NCBI GenBank assembly: GCA_964408455.1
Contig: CAYOZN010000006.1
Span: 62,001 to 126,000, forward strand
Source: CAYOZN01 sp964408455
GTDB taxonomy: Bacteria > Planctomycetota > Phycisphaerae > UBA1845 > UTPLA1
DNA: 64,000 nucleotides
Reading direction: 5' to 3'
Shown here: positions 21,316 to 29,098 of the stretch, in pieces
How the letters are laid out: each line of letters begins with the position of its first letter
How positions within the stretch are numbered: the stretch's first letter is position 1
Program-made: the position numbers and the translations under genes
The notes under the pieces: generated by a model
Database searches by the model: none
What the model saw: the letters and a program-made list of their open reading frames with translations, nothing else
Told to the model about the DNA's origin: nothing

Positions 21316-24025
21316 GCCTCGTGTCCTCTTCCAGTGTGCAAGTAAGCGTTGTATGTGCCGATGGATCGATTTCGATGTTCAGTTGCGCTCCCATCAGCCC
21401 GGCACGGTACTGCATGATTCGCAGACTGGTCTCGTCTTCACCTTCGCTGAGCGTTCGCAACCCGGTCCCCGTGTCTCGAACGCTGAGCGTGATTGCGCCG
21501 TTGTCTGAAGTCAGCGCTAGTGTAACCTGTTTGGCGTCCGGATGTCTCGCCGCGCACTGCAATGCTTCTTCTGCAATAGAGTATAAATTCGCGGCAACAA
21601 AATCGTCTTTTACGGCGATGTCTTCGTCGCGGACAAACTGGAACGTAGCGGCGCTGCCATCGCGATATCGCTCCAGCAGGCCTTCCAGCGCCTGCAACAG
21701 GCCCACCGGATCGACCTGCGCCGGCATCAGGCCGCGCAGCAGTTCCCGCAGTTGCATCTGGGCAAGTCGAACGCTTTCCACCAGGCGCTGAGACCTGGCT
21801 GCTTCGGGAAGGCCGCGCGCCGTCAGCTCGCGATGCAGGCCGCCGGCCATCATGTTGATCACCGGCAACTGCTGGCCAAGCTGATCGTGTAACTGCTTGG
21901 CAATGCGACGCTGCTCCCGCATGCTGAGCTCGGCCACCTGCTTTTCCAGGGCCTTTCGCCGGCTGATGTCGTTTACAAAACAGTAATGTCCGCGGGGTGA
22001 TTCCTTGGCGCCCTGCCGCATCACCAGATGCACATCAAACACTTCGCCGCCCCTGCGAAGACCGCGGACTTCGCACTCTGCCCAGCCGCTCGACGACATC
22101 TGCTGCATCGTCCGACGCACCACCGGCTGATCGTTGGGATGCACGGTCTGGGTCCAGTGGCAGCCTTCCAGCTCGGCCACATCGTAGCCAAAGGTGCGGG
22201 CAAAGGCAGGGTTAAACGTGATGTAATGTCCATCCAGGCCAAGGCGCGCAATTCCCTCGGTCGTATGGTCGAGGGAGACGATCATCTCGCGCAATTCTTC
22301 CTCGGCAATCTTTCGATCCGTGACGTTCCAGACCAGACCCATGAGGGCGATTGGCGATCCGCCGGAATCCCGCAGCATGGTTGCCGTCAGGCGTCCCCAG
22401 ACGACTTCGCCGCTCTTGCGCAGATACCGCTTTTCCAGACGAACGGTCGTCAGTCGCTCGTTCAGCACGGCATCGATCGCCCCGTGACTATGCTCGGCAT
22501 CGTCGGGATGCGTGAACTCGGCAACGCCCCGCCCGTGCAGCTCCTCCGCGGAGTAGCCGAGCATGCGCGCAAATGTTTGATTGGCGTGGAGTATGCGGCC
22601 GCTGCCGGTGCGTTCGACCAGGACAATCCCGACGGCCGGATTTTCAAAGACGGCGCGAAATCGATGCTCGCTCTCCTGCAAATCGCGATGCGCCATCTCA
22701 CGCTCGAGCACGCGACCAAGGTGCGTCCCGACGGCGGCCATCGAATCGCGTATCTGCGGATCGTCCTCGACGGGCTTGTCGGAAAAGAGCTCGATCACGC
22801 CGGCTGCTCTGTCGCGCACGAGGATGGGGAACGCCGCGGCGGACTTCAGTCCCAGATCGACGCAGGCATCGGCTCGCAGTCGCACAAGCTCTGTCGCGAG
22901 ATCTTCCGCCCATTCGGCCTCGCCGGTTTCGTACACGCGGCCGGGCAATCCCTCGCCGCGGCGAAACCGGGCGCGGCGAGTGATCTCGCGGAACTGCTGG
23001 AAGCGCCGCGGCCCCGCGGTGTAGTAGGTGTCGGCGACGACCAGTTCCTCCGGATCGTTGGGTGAGGGCAGGAAGAGATGGCCAAACTGCCAGCCGTTGT
23101 GAAGGGCCACGCGCGCGAGGATGTACTCGAGCGCCGCGTCAAAGCTGGTCGCCTCGTTGGCGGCGGTTGAGATATCGTGCTGCAATTCCAGCAGGTCCGT
23201 TCGTTTCTGGATGCGCTGTTCGAGGGACTCCGTTATCGAGCGAAGCTCGGTCTCGACCGCGATTCGCTTGACAGCCTGCGCCAGAACGTTGGCAACGGCC
23301 TGTAGAAAGGAGACATCGGCGCCGGAAAAGCGACGCGGCGCCCTCGAATGCACCCCGAGCACGCCGTACGGATTGTGCGGCTCGCCGATGATTACACTCA
23401 TGCCGCTGACGACGCCGTGCTCGATGAGCAGCGCCGGTCCGGAGAACCGCGTCTCATCGGCGAAGTTTTCAACCAGGACCGGCCTTTTCCACGAGAGCGT
23501 GAATCCGGCCTGAGATTCAACGCCGGCGGGAACGGTCGCTTTTCCTACGAGTCCCGGTTTCCAACCGACGCCTGCTTTCAGAAGCAGCTCATCGGCGGAC
23601 GGGAGCAGTTCCAGCACCTTGCAGTAGTCGGCCTCGAAGAGTCGGGCGACCGTCTTGACGGCGCGATTCAGCAGCGGCTGCAACTCGCCGCCGGCCAACG
23701 CAATCCGGCTCAGCCGCGCGATGGCCATCTGAAGCCGTGCGCGGCGCTCCAGCAGATCAGCGGCATCGACTTCGGCGTCGTCCTGGCGCGACGACGGCAC
23801 GGCGATTCCGTGGGCATCGTTCTTCGCGTTGTCGCATGCGGGCTGCAACTCGTCGAGCGTGAGCGGCGTGTTCTCGCTCGTGGGAATCGCCGATCCACGA
23901 GCGGCGCGGTTGCCCGACACCTTGTCGGAGCTGCTTCTGCCACTTTGGCGCCGGTGCTGCACGATCGTTCTCCACGTTGCGGCGACACCAGGGACATCGG
24001 CCGCCGGGCCCTGGCTCGATGCCAC
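21293..24025 (-). CDS. NarX-type sensor histidine kinase with GAF and PAS domains
   Basis: 910 residues from a GTG at 24025; an internal start is possible because the first about 80 residues look disordered. Two GAF-like domains (about 100-250 and 285-445) are followed by two PAS domains (about 450-700), then a HisKA_3 segment with the phospho-accepting His in KQLHDQLGQQL (about 713) and an HATPase (NLYSIAEEAL, DTGTGL). No membrane helix is visible, so it senses a cytoplasmic signal. Its coding end overlaps the NarL-type regulator. It lies divergent from the exopolysaccharide operon, which makes regulation of that operon an attractive but unproven idea. Confidence 0.92.
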   Translation of the reverse strand: MASSQGPAADVPGVAATWRTIVQHRRQSGRSSSDKVSGNRAARGSAIPTSENTPLTLDELQPACDNAKNDAHGIAVPSSRQDDAEVDAADLLERRARLQMAIARLSRIALAGGELQPLLNRAVKTVARLFEADYCKVLELLPSADELLLKAGVGWKPGLVGKATVPAGVESQAGFTLSWKRPVLVENFADETRFSGPALLIEHGVVSGMSVIIGEPHNPYGVLGVHSRAPRRFSGADVSFLQAVANVLAQAVKRIAVETELRSITESLEQRIQKRTDLLELQHDISTAANEATSFDAALEYILARVALHNGWQFGHLFLPSPNDPEELVVADTYYTAGPRRFQQFREITRRARFRRGEGLPGRVYETGEAEWAEDLATELVRLRADACVDLGLKSAAAFPILVRDRAAGVIELFSDKPVEDDPQIRDSMAAVGTHLGRVLEREMAHRDLQESEHRFRAVFENPAVGIVLVERTGSGRILHANQTFARMLGYSAEELHGRGVAEFTHPDDAEHSHGAIDAVLNERLTTVRLEKRYLRKSGEVVWGRLTATMLRDSGGSPIALMGLVWNVTDRKIAEEELREMIVSLDHTTEGIARLGLDGHYITFNPAFARTFGYDVAELEGCHWTQTVHPNDQPVVRRTMQQMSSSGWAECEVRGLRRGGEVFDVHLVMRQGAKESPRGHYCFVNDISRRKALEKQVAELSMREQRRIAKQLHDQLGQQLPVINMMAGGLHRELTARGLPEAARSQRLVESVRLAQMQLRELLRGLMPAQVDPVGLLQALEGLLERYRDGSAATFQFVRDEDIAVKDDFVAANLYSIAEEALQCAARHPDAKQVTLALTSDNGAITLSVRDTGTGLRTLSEGEDETSLRIMQYRAGLMGAQLNIEIDPSAHTTLTCTLEEDTRHANQAAQ

Positions 24026-24137
24026 TGGTCAGGCACCGATGTTCTGCGGCACATCGCCTGGAACGTGCGTCTGTGTCCTGTTGTTCTCTGGTTCCATCCG
24101 CCGCTGGCCGATACGGTGCCGCCTGAAAGTCAATTCT

Positions 24138-24165
24138 ATTGTAGGGCGCTCACACGGCGTTGAAA
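24138..24165 (-). promoter_or_regulatory. Candidate promoter for the NarX-type kinase gene
   Basis: On the minus strand, TACAAT (24143-24138) is a good -10 and TTTCAA (24165-24160) a weak -35 with 16-base spacing. Transcription would start near 24131, about 105 bases before the GTG start. Confidence 0.3.
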
Positions 24166-24600
24166 TCGCCTTTATGCATTTTGCCCGGGGGCATTGCGCC
24201 CGACGTGCATTTTAACATGAAATTCGCCCTCCGGAGTAGTGAAGCGGCGCGCCGGCGGGAAGACAAACGGCCCTCTTGTCATCCGCGCGCAATCCACTCT
24301 CGGGAATTCACCTAGTTGGGATAGGTGCGACGCCCGAAGCAAATTCAATGGACATGCCGATAGCCGAAGGCAAGGCGCGCTACGTATGATCGCCCATCAA
24401 TGACGCGAACGAAAAAAGCGCGACACGCGGTGAACAGGACGAGGCCGCGAAAGAAGATGCGGGCTTGTAGAAGAATCGACATGAACCAGAACCTTCTGTG
24501 CTTCCAACCGGTCGGGGTCGACCGCTGGTGCGTATCTTGCCGCCCCGCCTCCCTCCGCCAGGCGACCCCGACCGCCTTTTTGAATTCGGCGTGCGATCAC

Positions 24601-24626
24601 CGCCACCCGCGAAACGCGGAGTGGCG
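24601..24626 (+). promoter_or_regulatory. Strong hairpin in putative exopolysaccharide leader (first)
   Basis: CGCCAC and CCGCG on the 5' side (24601-24611) pair with CGCGG (24615-24619) and GTGGCG (24621-24626), leaving one bulged A at 24620 and an AAA loop: 11 bp of stem. Transcription direction and function are unproven. Confidence 0.45.
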
Positions 24627-24651
24627 GCCGCGCGCCCAAGGCTTCGACGGC

Positions 24652-24675
24652 GCCGGCCCATACCAATGGGCCGGC
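24652..24675 (+). promoter_or_regulatory. Strong hairpin in putative exopolysaccharide leader (second)
   Basis: Arms 24652-24661 and 24666-24675 are perfectly complementary over 10 bp with an ACCA loop. It lies 25 bases after the first hairpin and has no T tract. A hairpin in the leader of a long operon headed by a NusG paralogue could be the site recognised by that protein. Confidence 0.45.
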
Positions 24676-25151
24676 CCCCGGTCAACGCGACATGCGGCGG
24701 GGCGAACGCTCGTATGCAGCGAACGATCGAACACCGGTAAACGCGGCAATCGCCGGGAGCGCGATTGCTGAGGCATTCGCGGAACGTGCAGCCATGATGC
24801 CGTATGCGTGACGTTGAGGCGAACGCGCAGCGGCGACGAATACTCGATTGTACGGGCAAACGGTACTTGCCGCTGCACTTGGAAATGATTTTCGGCGGCC
24901 CCAGACGGGATGAGTTGCGTTTGCAGCCTCACCAGCGCCGCGACCACGTGCTCGCCGCCCGCTCAACGCGGCAAAGGGCGCGCTGGGGCGGTTATCAACG
25001 GACTGTCTGCGCCACGTAAGGGTGCAGACATTCGCTCTGGGTATTCTTCGGAGTCGAGCTTCCGGAGTTCGCTCGATAGATGCCCCTGACGACATCGCGT
25101 AAGACAGAGGTTTGCCGGACGAAGGCAAATCTTCGAACTGAGAGCGGGAGG

Positions 25152-25730
25152 ATGACTGCGATTCTGGCGAAAGAGCGCACAATCGATTCGGGCGGCACCG
25201 CGGAGCTCGCGCAACGGGGAGAACGACCAATCTCCGATATCGACGGGCGCTGGTGGGTGCTTCAGACAAGAGCCCGCCATGAGAAGGCTTTCGCCACGGA
25301 GCTGTGCGAGCTGGGCATAGAACATTTTCTGCCGCTCGTGACTGTGCCGCGATCCTACGGTCGGCGGCGCATGATGGTGCAGCTTCCGCTCTTTCCAGGA
25401 TATGTCTTCGTCGCCTTCGCCTTTGAGGAAGATCGCTTGCGTAGCCTGCGCACGCAGCGCGTGGCACGTACCCTCGCGGTCGAAGACCAGGACCGCCTGC
25501 GGGAAGAGCTGGAGTGCATCCGCCGGGCGCTGATTCTCGGCGATCGCGTGCGGCTCTATCCCGGCATTCGGATCGGTCGCAGATGCCGCGTCATCGCGGG
25601 TCCGCTGACCGGCCTCGAGGGCGTGGTTGTCCGCCGCAATAAGAAGGGCCGCATCTATCTGGAAGTGGCCGCGCTTGGACAATCCGCCGTGGCAGACGTC
25701 GAACTGATGCACGTGGAGGCCGTCGAGTAG
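25152..25730 (+). CDS. NusG-paralogue transcription antiterminator (RfaH/LoaP/UpxY-like)
   Basis: 192 residues from ATG 25152; a longer form from 25080 is possible, but its extra residues have no family resemblance. The NusG N-terminal domain is visible (WWVLQTRARHEKAFATEL, then PLFPGYVFVAF), followed by a KOW segment (GRRCRVIAGPLTGLEGVVVR). Housekeeping NusG sits with ribosomal-protein genes; this copy is instead the first gene of a long polysaccharide operon, the position of the RfaH, UpxY and LoaP specialised paralogues that let RNA polymerase read through long operons. It probably acts in cis on the 33-kb run downstream. The family is certain; the recruitment signal is not identified. Confidence 0.9.
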   Translation: MTAILAKERTIDSGGTAELAQRGERPISDIDGRWWVLQTRARHEKAFATELCELGIEHFLPLVTVPRSYGRRRMMVQLPLFPGYVFVAFAFEEDRLRSLRTQRVARTLAVEDQDRLREELECIRRALILGDRVRLYPGIRIGRRCRVIAGPLTGLEGVVVRRNKKGRIYLEVAALGQSAVADVELMHVEAVE

Positions 25731-25903
25731 GCCTTTCAGCTCAAGCGCGCCAAAAACGCGTTTGCCGTCATAAATAGCTGCCTGCAATGGACTTGCAACG
25801 AAAAACCCGTGCAGTCGAGAGGGACGGAGTTCGCGCAGGCGACTCTACGCAGGACCTGCTTCCGGCACCGACGCCGGAAACCACAGATCGGAACGCGTGA
25901 CGT

Positions 25904-27979
25904 ATGCAGAGCGTTGTCTGGTACAGCCGCAGATTGCAGTCGATGTCGCCCGCCGAAGTCGTGTGGCGCATGGGCCATCTGCTGCGCGACTCGACCGAAC
26001 GCTGCACCTGGCCGCTACGACGCAGATGGCAGAAGCGCGTTCCGCCGGCAGGCGATCAACTGCTCGCCCACCGGGCGTCCGTGCTGTTCGGCACAGAATG
26101 GCCATCGCCGGGCCTGCTGCCGAACGCGGTGCCGCAGAAGTGGCAGGACGAGGCCGTGGAGCGCGCCGAGCGCATCCTGCGTGGCTTCATGCGGCTCATC
26201 GGCGGCGCGGAACTGCACATCGGCGAGGAGATTAACTGGAACTGCGACTACAAGCACCAGCGCACGACGCCGATCGTCTGTGCGGCCGCGGTCGATTACC
26301 GGGATTTCCGCATTGCCGGCGATGCGAAGTGGGTCTGGGAGCTCAACCGCCACCACCATCTGGTCGTACTTGGCCGGGCCTATCGATACACCGGTGATCT
26401 TCGCTACGCGCGCTGCGTGTTGCAGCATATGGAAAGCTGGTTGGACCAGTGCCCCAGGGGGACGGGCATGAACTGGCGCAGCCCGATGGAGCTGGCGATC
26501 CGGCTCATCAACTGGGTCTGGGCGCTGGAACTGATCCGGCCGAGCGGTCTATTGCGGCGCGAACTCGGCGGCCGCATCGAAGCGGCGGCTCAGTGGCACC
26601 TGGATGGCATCACGCGCCGCTACTCGCGATACTCGTCGGCGAACAACCACCTGGTGGGCGAAGCGGCCGGAGCGTTCATCGGCAGCGCCTGCTTTCACTG
26701 GTTGCCCGGCGCCGCGAAGCGGATCGAGAAGAGCCGCGCCATTCTCTTACAGGAGATCGAATCGCAGACCGGCGGCGACGGCGTCCACCGCGAGCTTGCC
26801 CTTGGATATCACCTGTTTGTGCTCCAGTTCTTTGTGTTGTGCGGCATCCTGGCGCGGAAACAGGGCCGGGACTTTCCCGATGCATACTGGACGCGGCTCG
26901 AAAAGATGTTCGAGTTCGTCGCGGCCCTCGTCGAGGGCGGACGGCCGCCGATCTTTGGCGACTGCGACGATGGCTATGTGCTCGATTTGGGCGAAGGCCC
27001 AACCGATGCCCGGTCGCTTCTCGCGGTGGGAGGCGCTCTATTCAATCGAGCCGATTTCAAGGCCCTTGCGGGCGGAGTCAGCGAGCCGGCGTTCTGGCTC
27101 CTCAACGAATTACCCGATGCCGCTTCAGACGCCGAGCCAGCGCGCGACATCGGCGCGCCCATCGAATCCCGCGCGTTCGAAGATGCGGGCTATTACCTGC
27201 TGCAATGCGGGCATCGCGATTCGGACGACCGCATCAGCGTCACCTTTGACGGCGCGCCGCTGGGATTTGGCGCGATTGCGGCGCACGGCCACGCCGACGC
27301 GCTGAGCTTCACGCTGCGGGCCGGCGGAGAGGATATTCTGGTCGACCCGGGCACCTACGACTACTTCACGCATCGCGAATGGCGGGATTACTTCCGCTCT
27401 ACCCGGGCGCACAACACCATTACGATCGACGATCGGGACCAGTCGGACATGCTGGGGTTGTTTCTATGGGGCCGTCGGGCGACGGTCCGCCGACTGGCCT
27501 GGGACGATCACAAAACGCACACCATCGTCGCGGCAGAGCACGACGGCTATCAGGGCGCTCCATGCCGCGCAACGCACCGCCGCTCGCTTCGACTCGACGC
27601 GTCGACGCGCAAGCTGCACATCAGCGACGACATCATCGCCGCTGCGCCCTGCCGTGTCGGCTTCTACCTGCACTTTGGTGAGAACTGCCGGGTCCACCCG
27701 CTGCCGGGCAACCGGTTTCGCGTGGACGCCGGTCGCCAGCAGGTCGACGTGTTCTGCGACGCGCGCCTGAACCTGTCGCTCGTACGCGGACAGGAACATC
27801 CGATCGGTGGATGGATAAGCCGCGCGTACCACCAGAAGCTGCCGGCATTCTCGCTCGCGGGCGTTTGCGACGTTAACAGAAAGCTGCACTTGAAGACGCG
27901 TATCGCGATAAAGGTCGCCGATCGCGACGCGAAGGAACTGGCAGCACGTGACTCGCTGGCAGCAGTGCCAGCATTATGA
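25904..27979 (+). CDS. Heparinase II/III-family polysaccharide lyase-like protein
   Basis: 691 residues. The N-terminal two-thirds are helical, an (alpha/alpha) toroid with repeated Trp-rich segments (NWRSPMELAIRLINWVWALE, SSANNHLVGEAAG, GGDGVHRELALGYH). The C-terminal beta-sandwich has the family signature AAHGHADALSFTLRAGGEDI followed by DPGTYDY and RSTRAHNTITIDD, where conserved Tyr and His residues act in beta-elimination of uronic-acid polymers. No signal peptide is obvious, so it may trim or edit intermediates or be exported otherwise. Such genes are frequent in exosortase-linked exopolysaccharide loci. It is the second gene of the operon. Confidence 0.88.
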   Translation: MQSVVWYSRRLQSMSPAEVVWRMGHLLRDSTERCTWPLRRRWQKRVPPAGDQLLAHRASVLFGTEWPSPGLLPNAVPQKWQDEAVERAERILRGFMRLIGGAELHIGEEINWNCDYKHQRTTPIVCAAAVDYRDFRIAGDAKWVWELNRHHHLVVLGRAYRYTGDLRYARCVLQHMESWLDQCPRGTGMNWRSPMELAIRLINWVWALELIRPSGLLRRELGGRIEAAAQWHLDGITRRYSRYSSANNHLVGEAAGAFIGSACFHWLPGAAKRIEKSRAILLQEIESQTGGDGVHRELALGYHLFVLQFFVLCGILARKQGRDFPDAYWTRLEKMFEFVAALVEGGRPPIFGDCDDGYVLDLGEGPTDARSLLAVGGALFNRADFKALAGGVSEPAFWLLNELPDAASDAEPARDIGAPIESRAFEDAGYYLLQCGHRDSDDRISVTFDGAPLGFGAIAAHGHADALSFTLRAGGEDILVDPGTYDYFTHREWRDYFRSTRAHNTITIDDRDQSDMLGLFLWGRRATVRRLAWDDHKTHTIVAAEHDGYQGAPCRATHRRSLRLDASTRKLHISDDIIAAAPCRVGFYLHFGENCRVHPLPGNRFRVDAGRQQVDVFCDARLNLSLVRGQEHPIGGWISRAYHQKLPAFSLAGVCDVNRKLHLKTRIAIKVADRDAKELAARDSLAAVPAL

Positions 27980-28018
27980 CGGCGATCGAATGAAACACGC
28001 ATCAGTCAGCAGGAGATT

Positions 28019-28996
28019 GTGAAAAGCAACGATTCCATCAGAGGTGTACTTCTGGCGGGCGTACACCAGTGGCGCTCTTCCGTGTTCGAAACGTACACGG
28101 CCAAGCCCCTGGTCCCGGTGGTGGATCGCCCTCTCATCAACTATTCACTCGACTGGCTGCACGCCGGCGGTGTCCGTCGGGCAACTGTTTGCGCCAACAG
28201 CGATACCGCCGTGATCCGGCGTTCGCTGGGCAGGGGCCGCGCCGGGCAGATCGAGATCGATTACTGCGAGGATCACCTTCCACGCGGCTCTGCCGGTTGC
28301 GTGCGCGACGCGGCACTGAAGAGCGATTCCGATACGTTTCTCGTGGCCGACGCGACGGTTATTCCGCAGCAGGTGCCAATCGAGCAGCTGTTGGAGGCTC
28401 ACCGGCGCTCGGCAGCCGCCGTGACGATCGCGGTGCGTCCGTCGTCGGGCAGCGGTTCGCGAGACGATCTGATTCCAATCGGCGTTCGCGTCTTCGATCG
28501 GCGGGCGCTCGAGTTCATCCACTCCCAGGGATACCAGGACATCAATGAGACGCTGGTGCCGCGGCTGCACGCCGCCGGCGAACTGGTGGTCGCCCATCCG
28601 GTGGCGGCCGAAGTGCCTCGCGTGACGGATGCCGAATCGTACCTGTCGGCGTGTCAGTGGACGCTCGAGCACATGTTCAGGAGCGGCAACGTTCCGAAGG
28701 GCTTTCGCCGCCGCGGCGAGTCGCTGGTGGAAGAGAGCTGCCGCGTGAGCGACGGGGCGCATCTGATCGGACCGGTGCACGTGGGCGCCGGCACGACGAT
28801 CGAGGCCGGCACGACGATTGTCGGCCCGGCGATCATCGGCACTCAGTGCACGATTCGCGAGGGAACATTCATCTGTCACAGCACCGTCTGGGACCAGAGC
28901 GAGATCGGCGCCCACAGCTCTCTATACCGCTGCATCGTCGTCAGCGGCGCTCGGCTCGCGCCACTCACGATCAGACGCGACCAGGTTCTCTCCTGA
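28019..28996 (+). CDS. Sugar nucleotidyltransferase-like protein with degenerate active site and left-handed beta-helix
   Basis: 325 residues from a GTG at 28019 with an AGGAG site. The fold is that of sugar-1-phosphate nucleotidyltransferases: KPLVPVVDRPLI and FLVADATVI are recognisable. However, the normal GG-x-GTRL loop that binds the nucleotide is replaced by AGVHQWRSSVFE, and the GD metal motif reads AD. The C-terminal third is a left-handed beta-helix of hexapeptide repeats (LIGPVHVGAGTTIEAGTTIV, then GPAIIGTQCTI). Activity as a GDP- or UDP-sugar pyrophosphorylase is doubtful; a scaffolding, sugar-binding or regulatory role is an alternative. It precedes the copolymerase gene; the priming transferase two genes on carries a related domain. 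Confidence 0.8.
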   Translation: MKSNDSIRGVLLAGVHQWRSSVFETYTAKPLVPVVDRPLINYSLDWLHAGGVRRATVCANSDTAVIRRSLGRGRAGQIEIDYCEDHLPRGSAGCVRDAALKSDSDTFLVADATVIPQQVPIEQLLEAHRRSAAAVTIAVRPSSGSGSRDDLIPIGVRVFDRRALEFIHSQGYQDINETLVPRLHAAGELVVAHPVAAEVPRVTDAESYLSACQWTLEHMFRSGNVPKGFRRRGESLVEESCRVSDGAHLIGPVHVGAGTTIEAGTTIVGPAIIGTQCTIREGTFICHSTVWDQSEIGAHSSLYRCIVVSGARLAPLTIRRDQVLS

Positions 28997-29098
28997 AACG
29001 CGCGCGGGCAGATATGAATAGCTTGTCGATCGTTAGCGAAATGTCAGATCGCGGCGGAGGGCGGATGCGCCAGCGGCGCACTCGGAAGGGGCTGAATC

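Larger units (their letters stand above)
24026..25151. other. 1.1-kb region between the kinase gene and the exopolysaccharide operon
   Basis: No credible protein or known RNA gene is found in these 1126 bases; the reading frames across it lack family similarity and ribosome sites. The region must contain promoters for the divergent kinase and polysaccharide genes. Two strong hairpins (24601-24626 and 24652-24675) stand about 500 bases before the NusG-like gene and could belong to a long leader RNA. Confidence 0.6.

Noticed and set aside
24380..24859. Minus-strand 159-codon frame in the leader region
   Set aside because: Composition is Arg/Ser/Gly-rich with no family resemblance, no ribosome site and it spans two strong hairpins; not credible as a gene.
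24987..24998. GGCGGT-containing string resembling the ops element
   Set aside because: Only the first six bases match ops (GGCGGTAGCGTG); without the rest it cannot be called a recruitment site.
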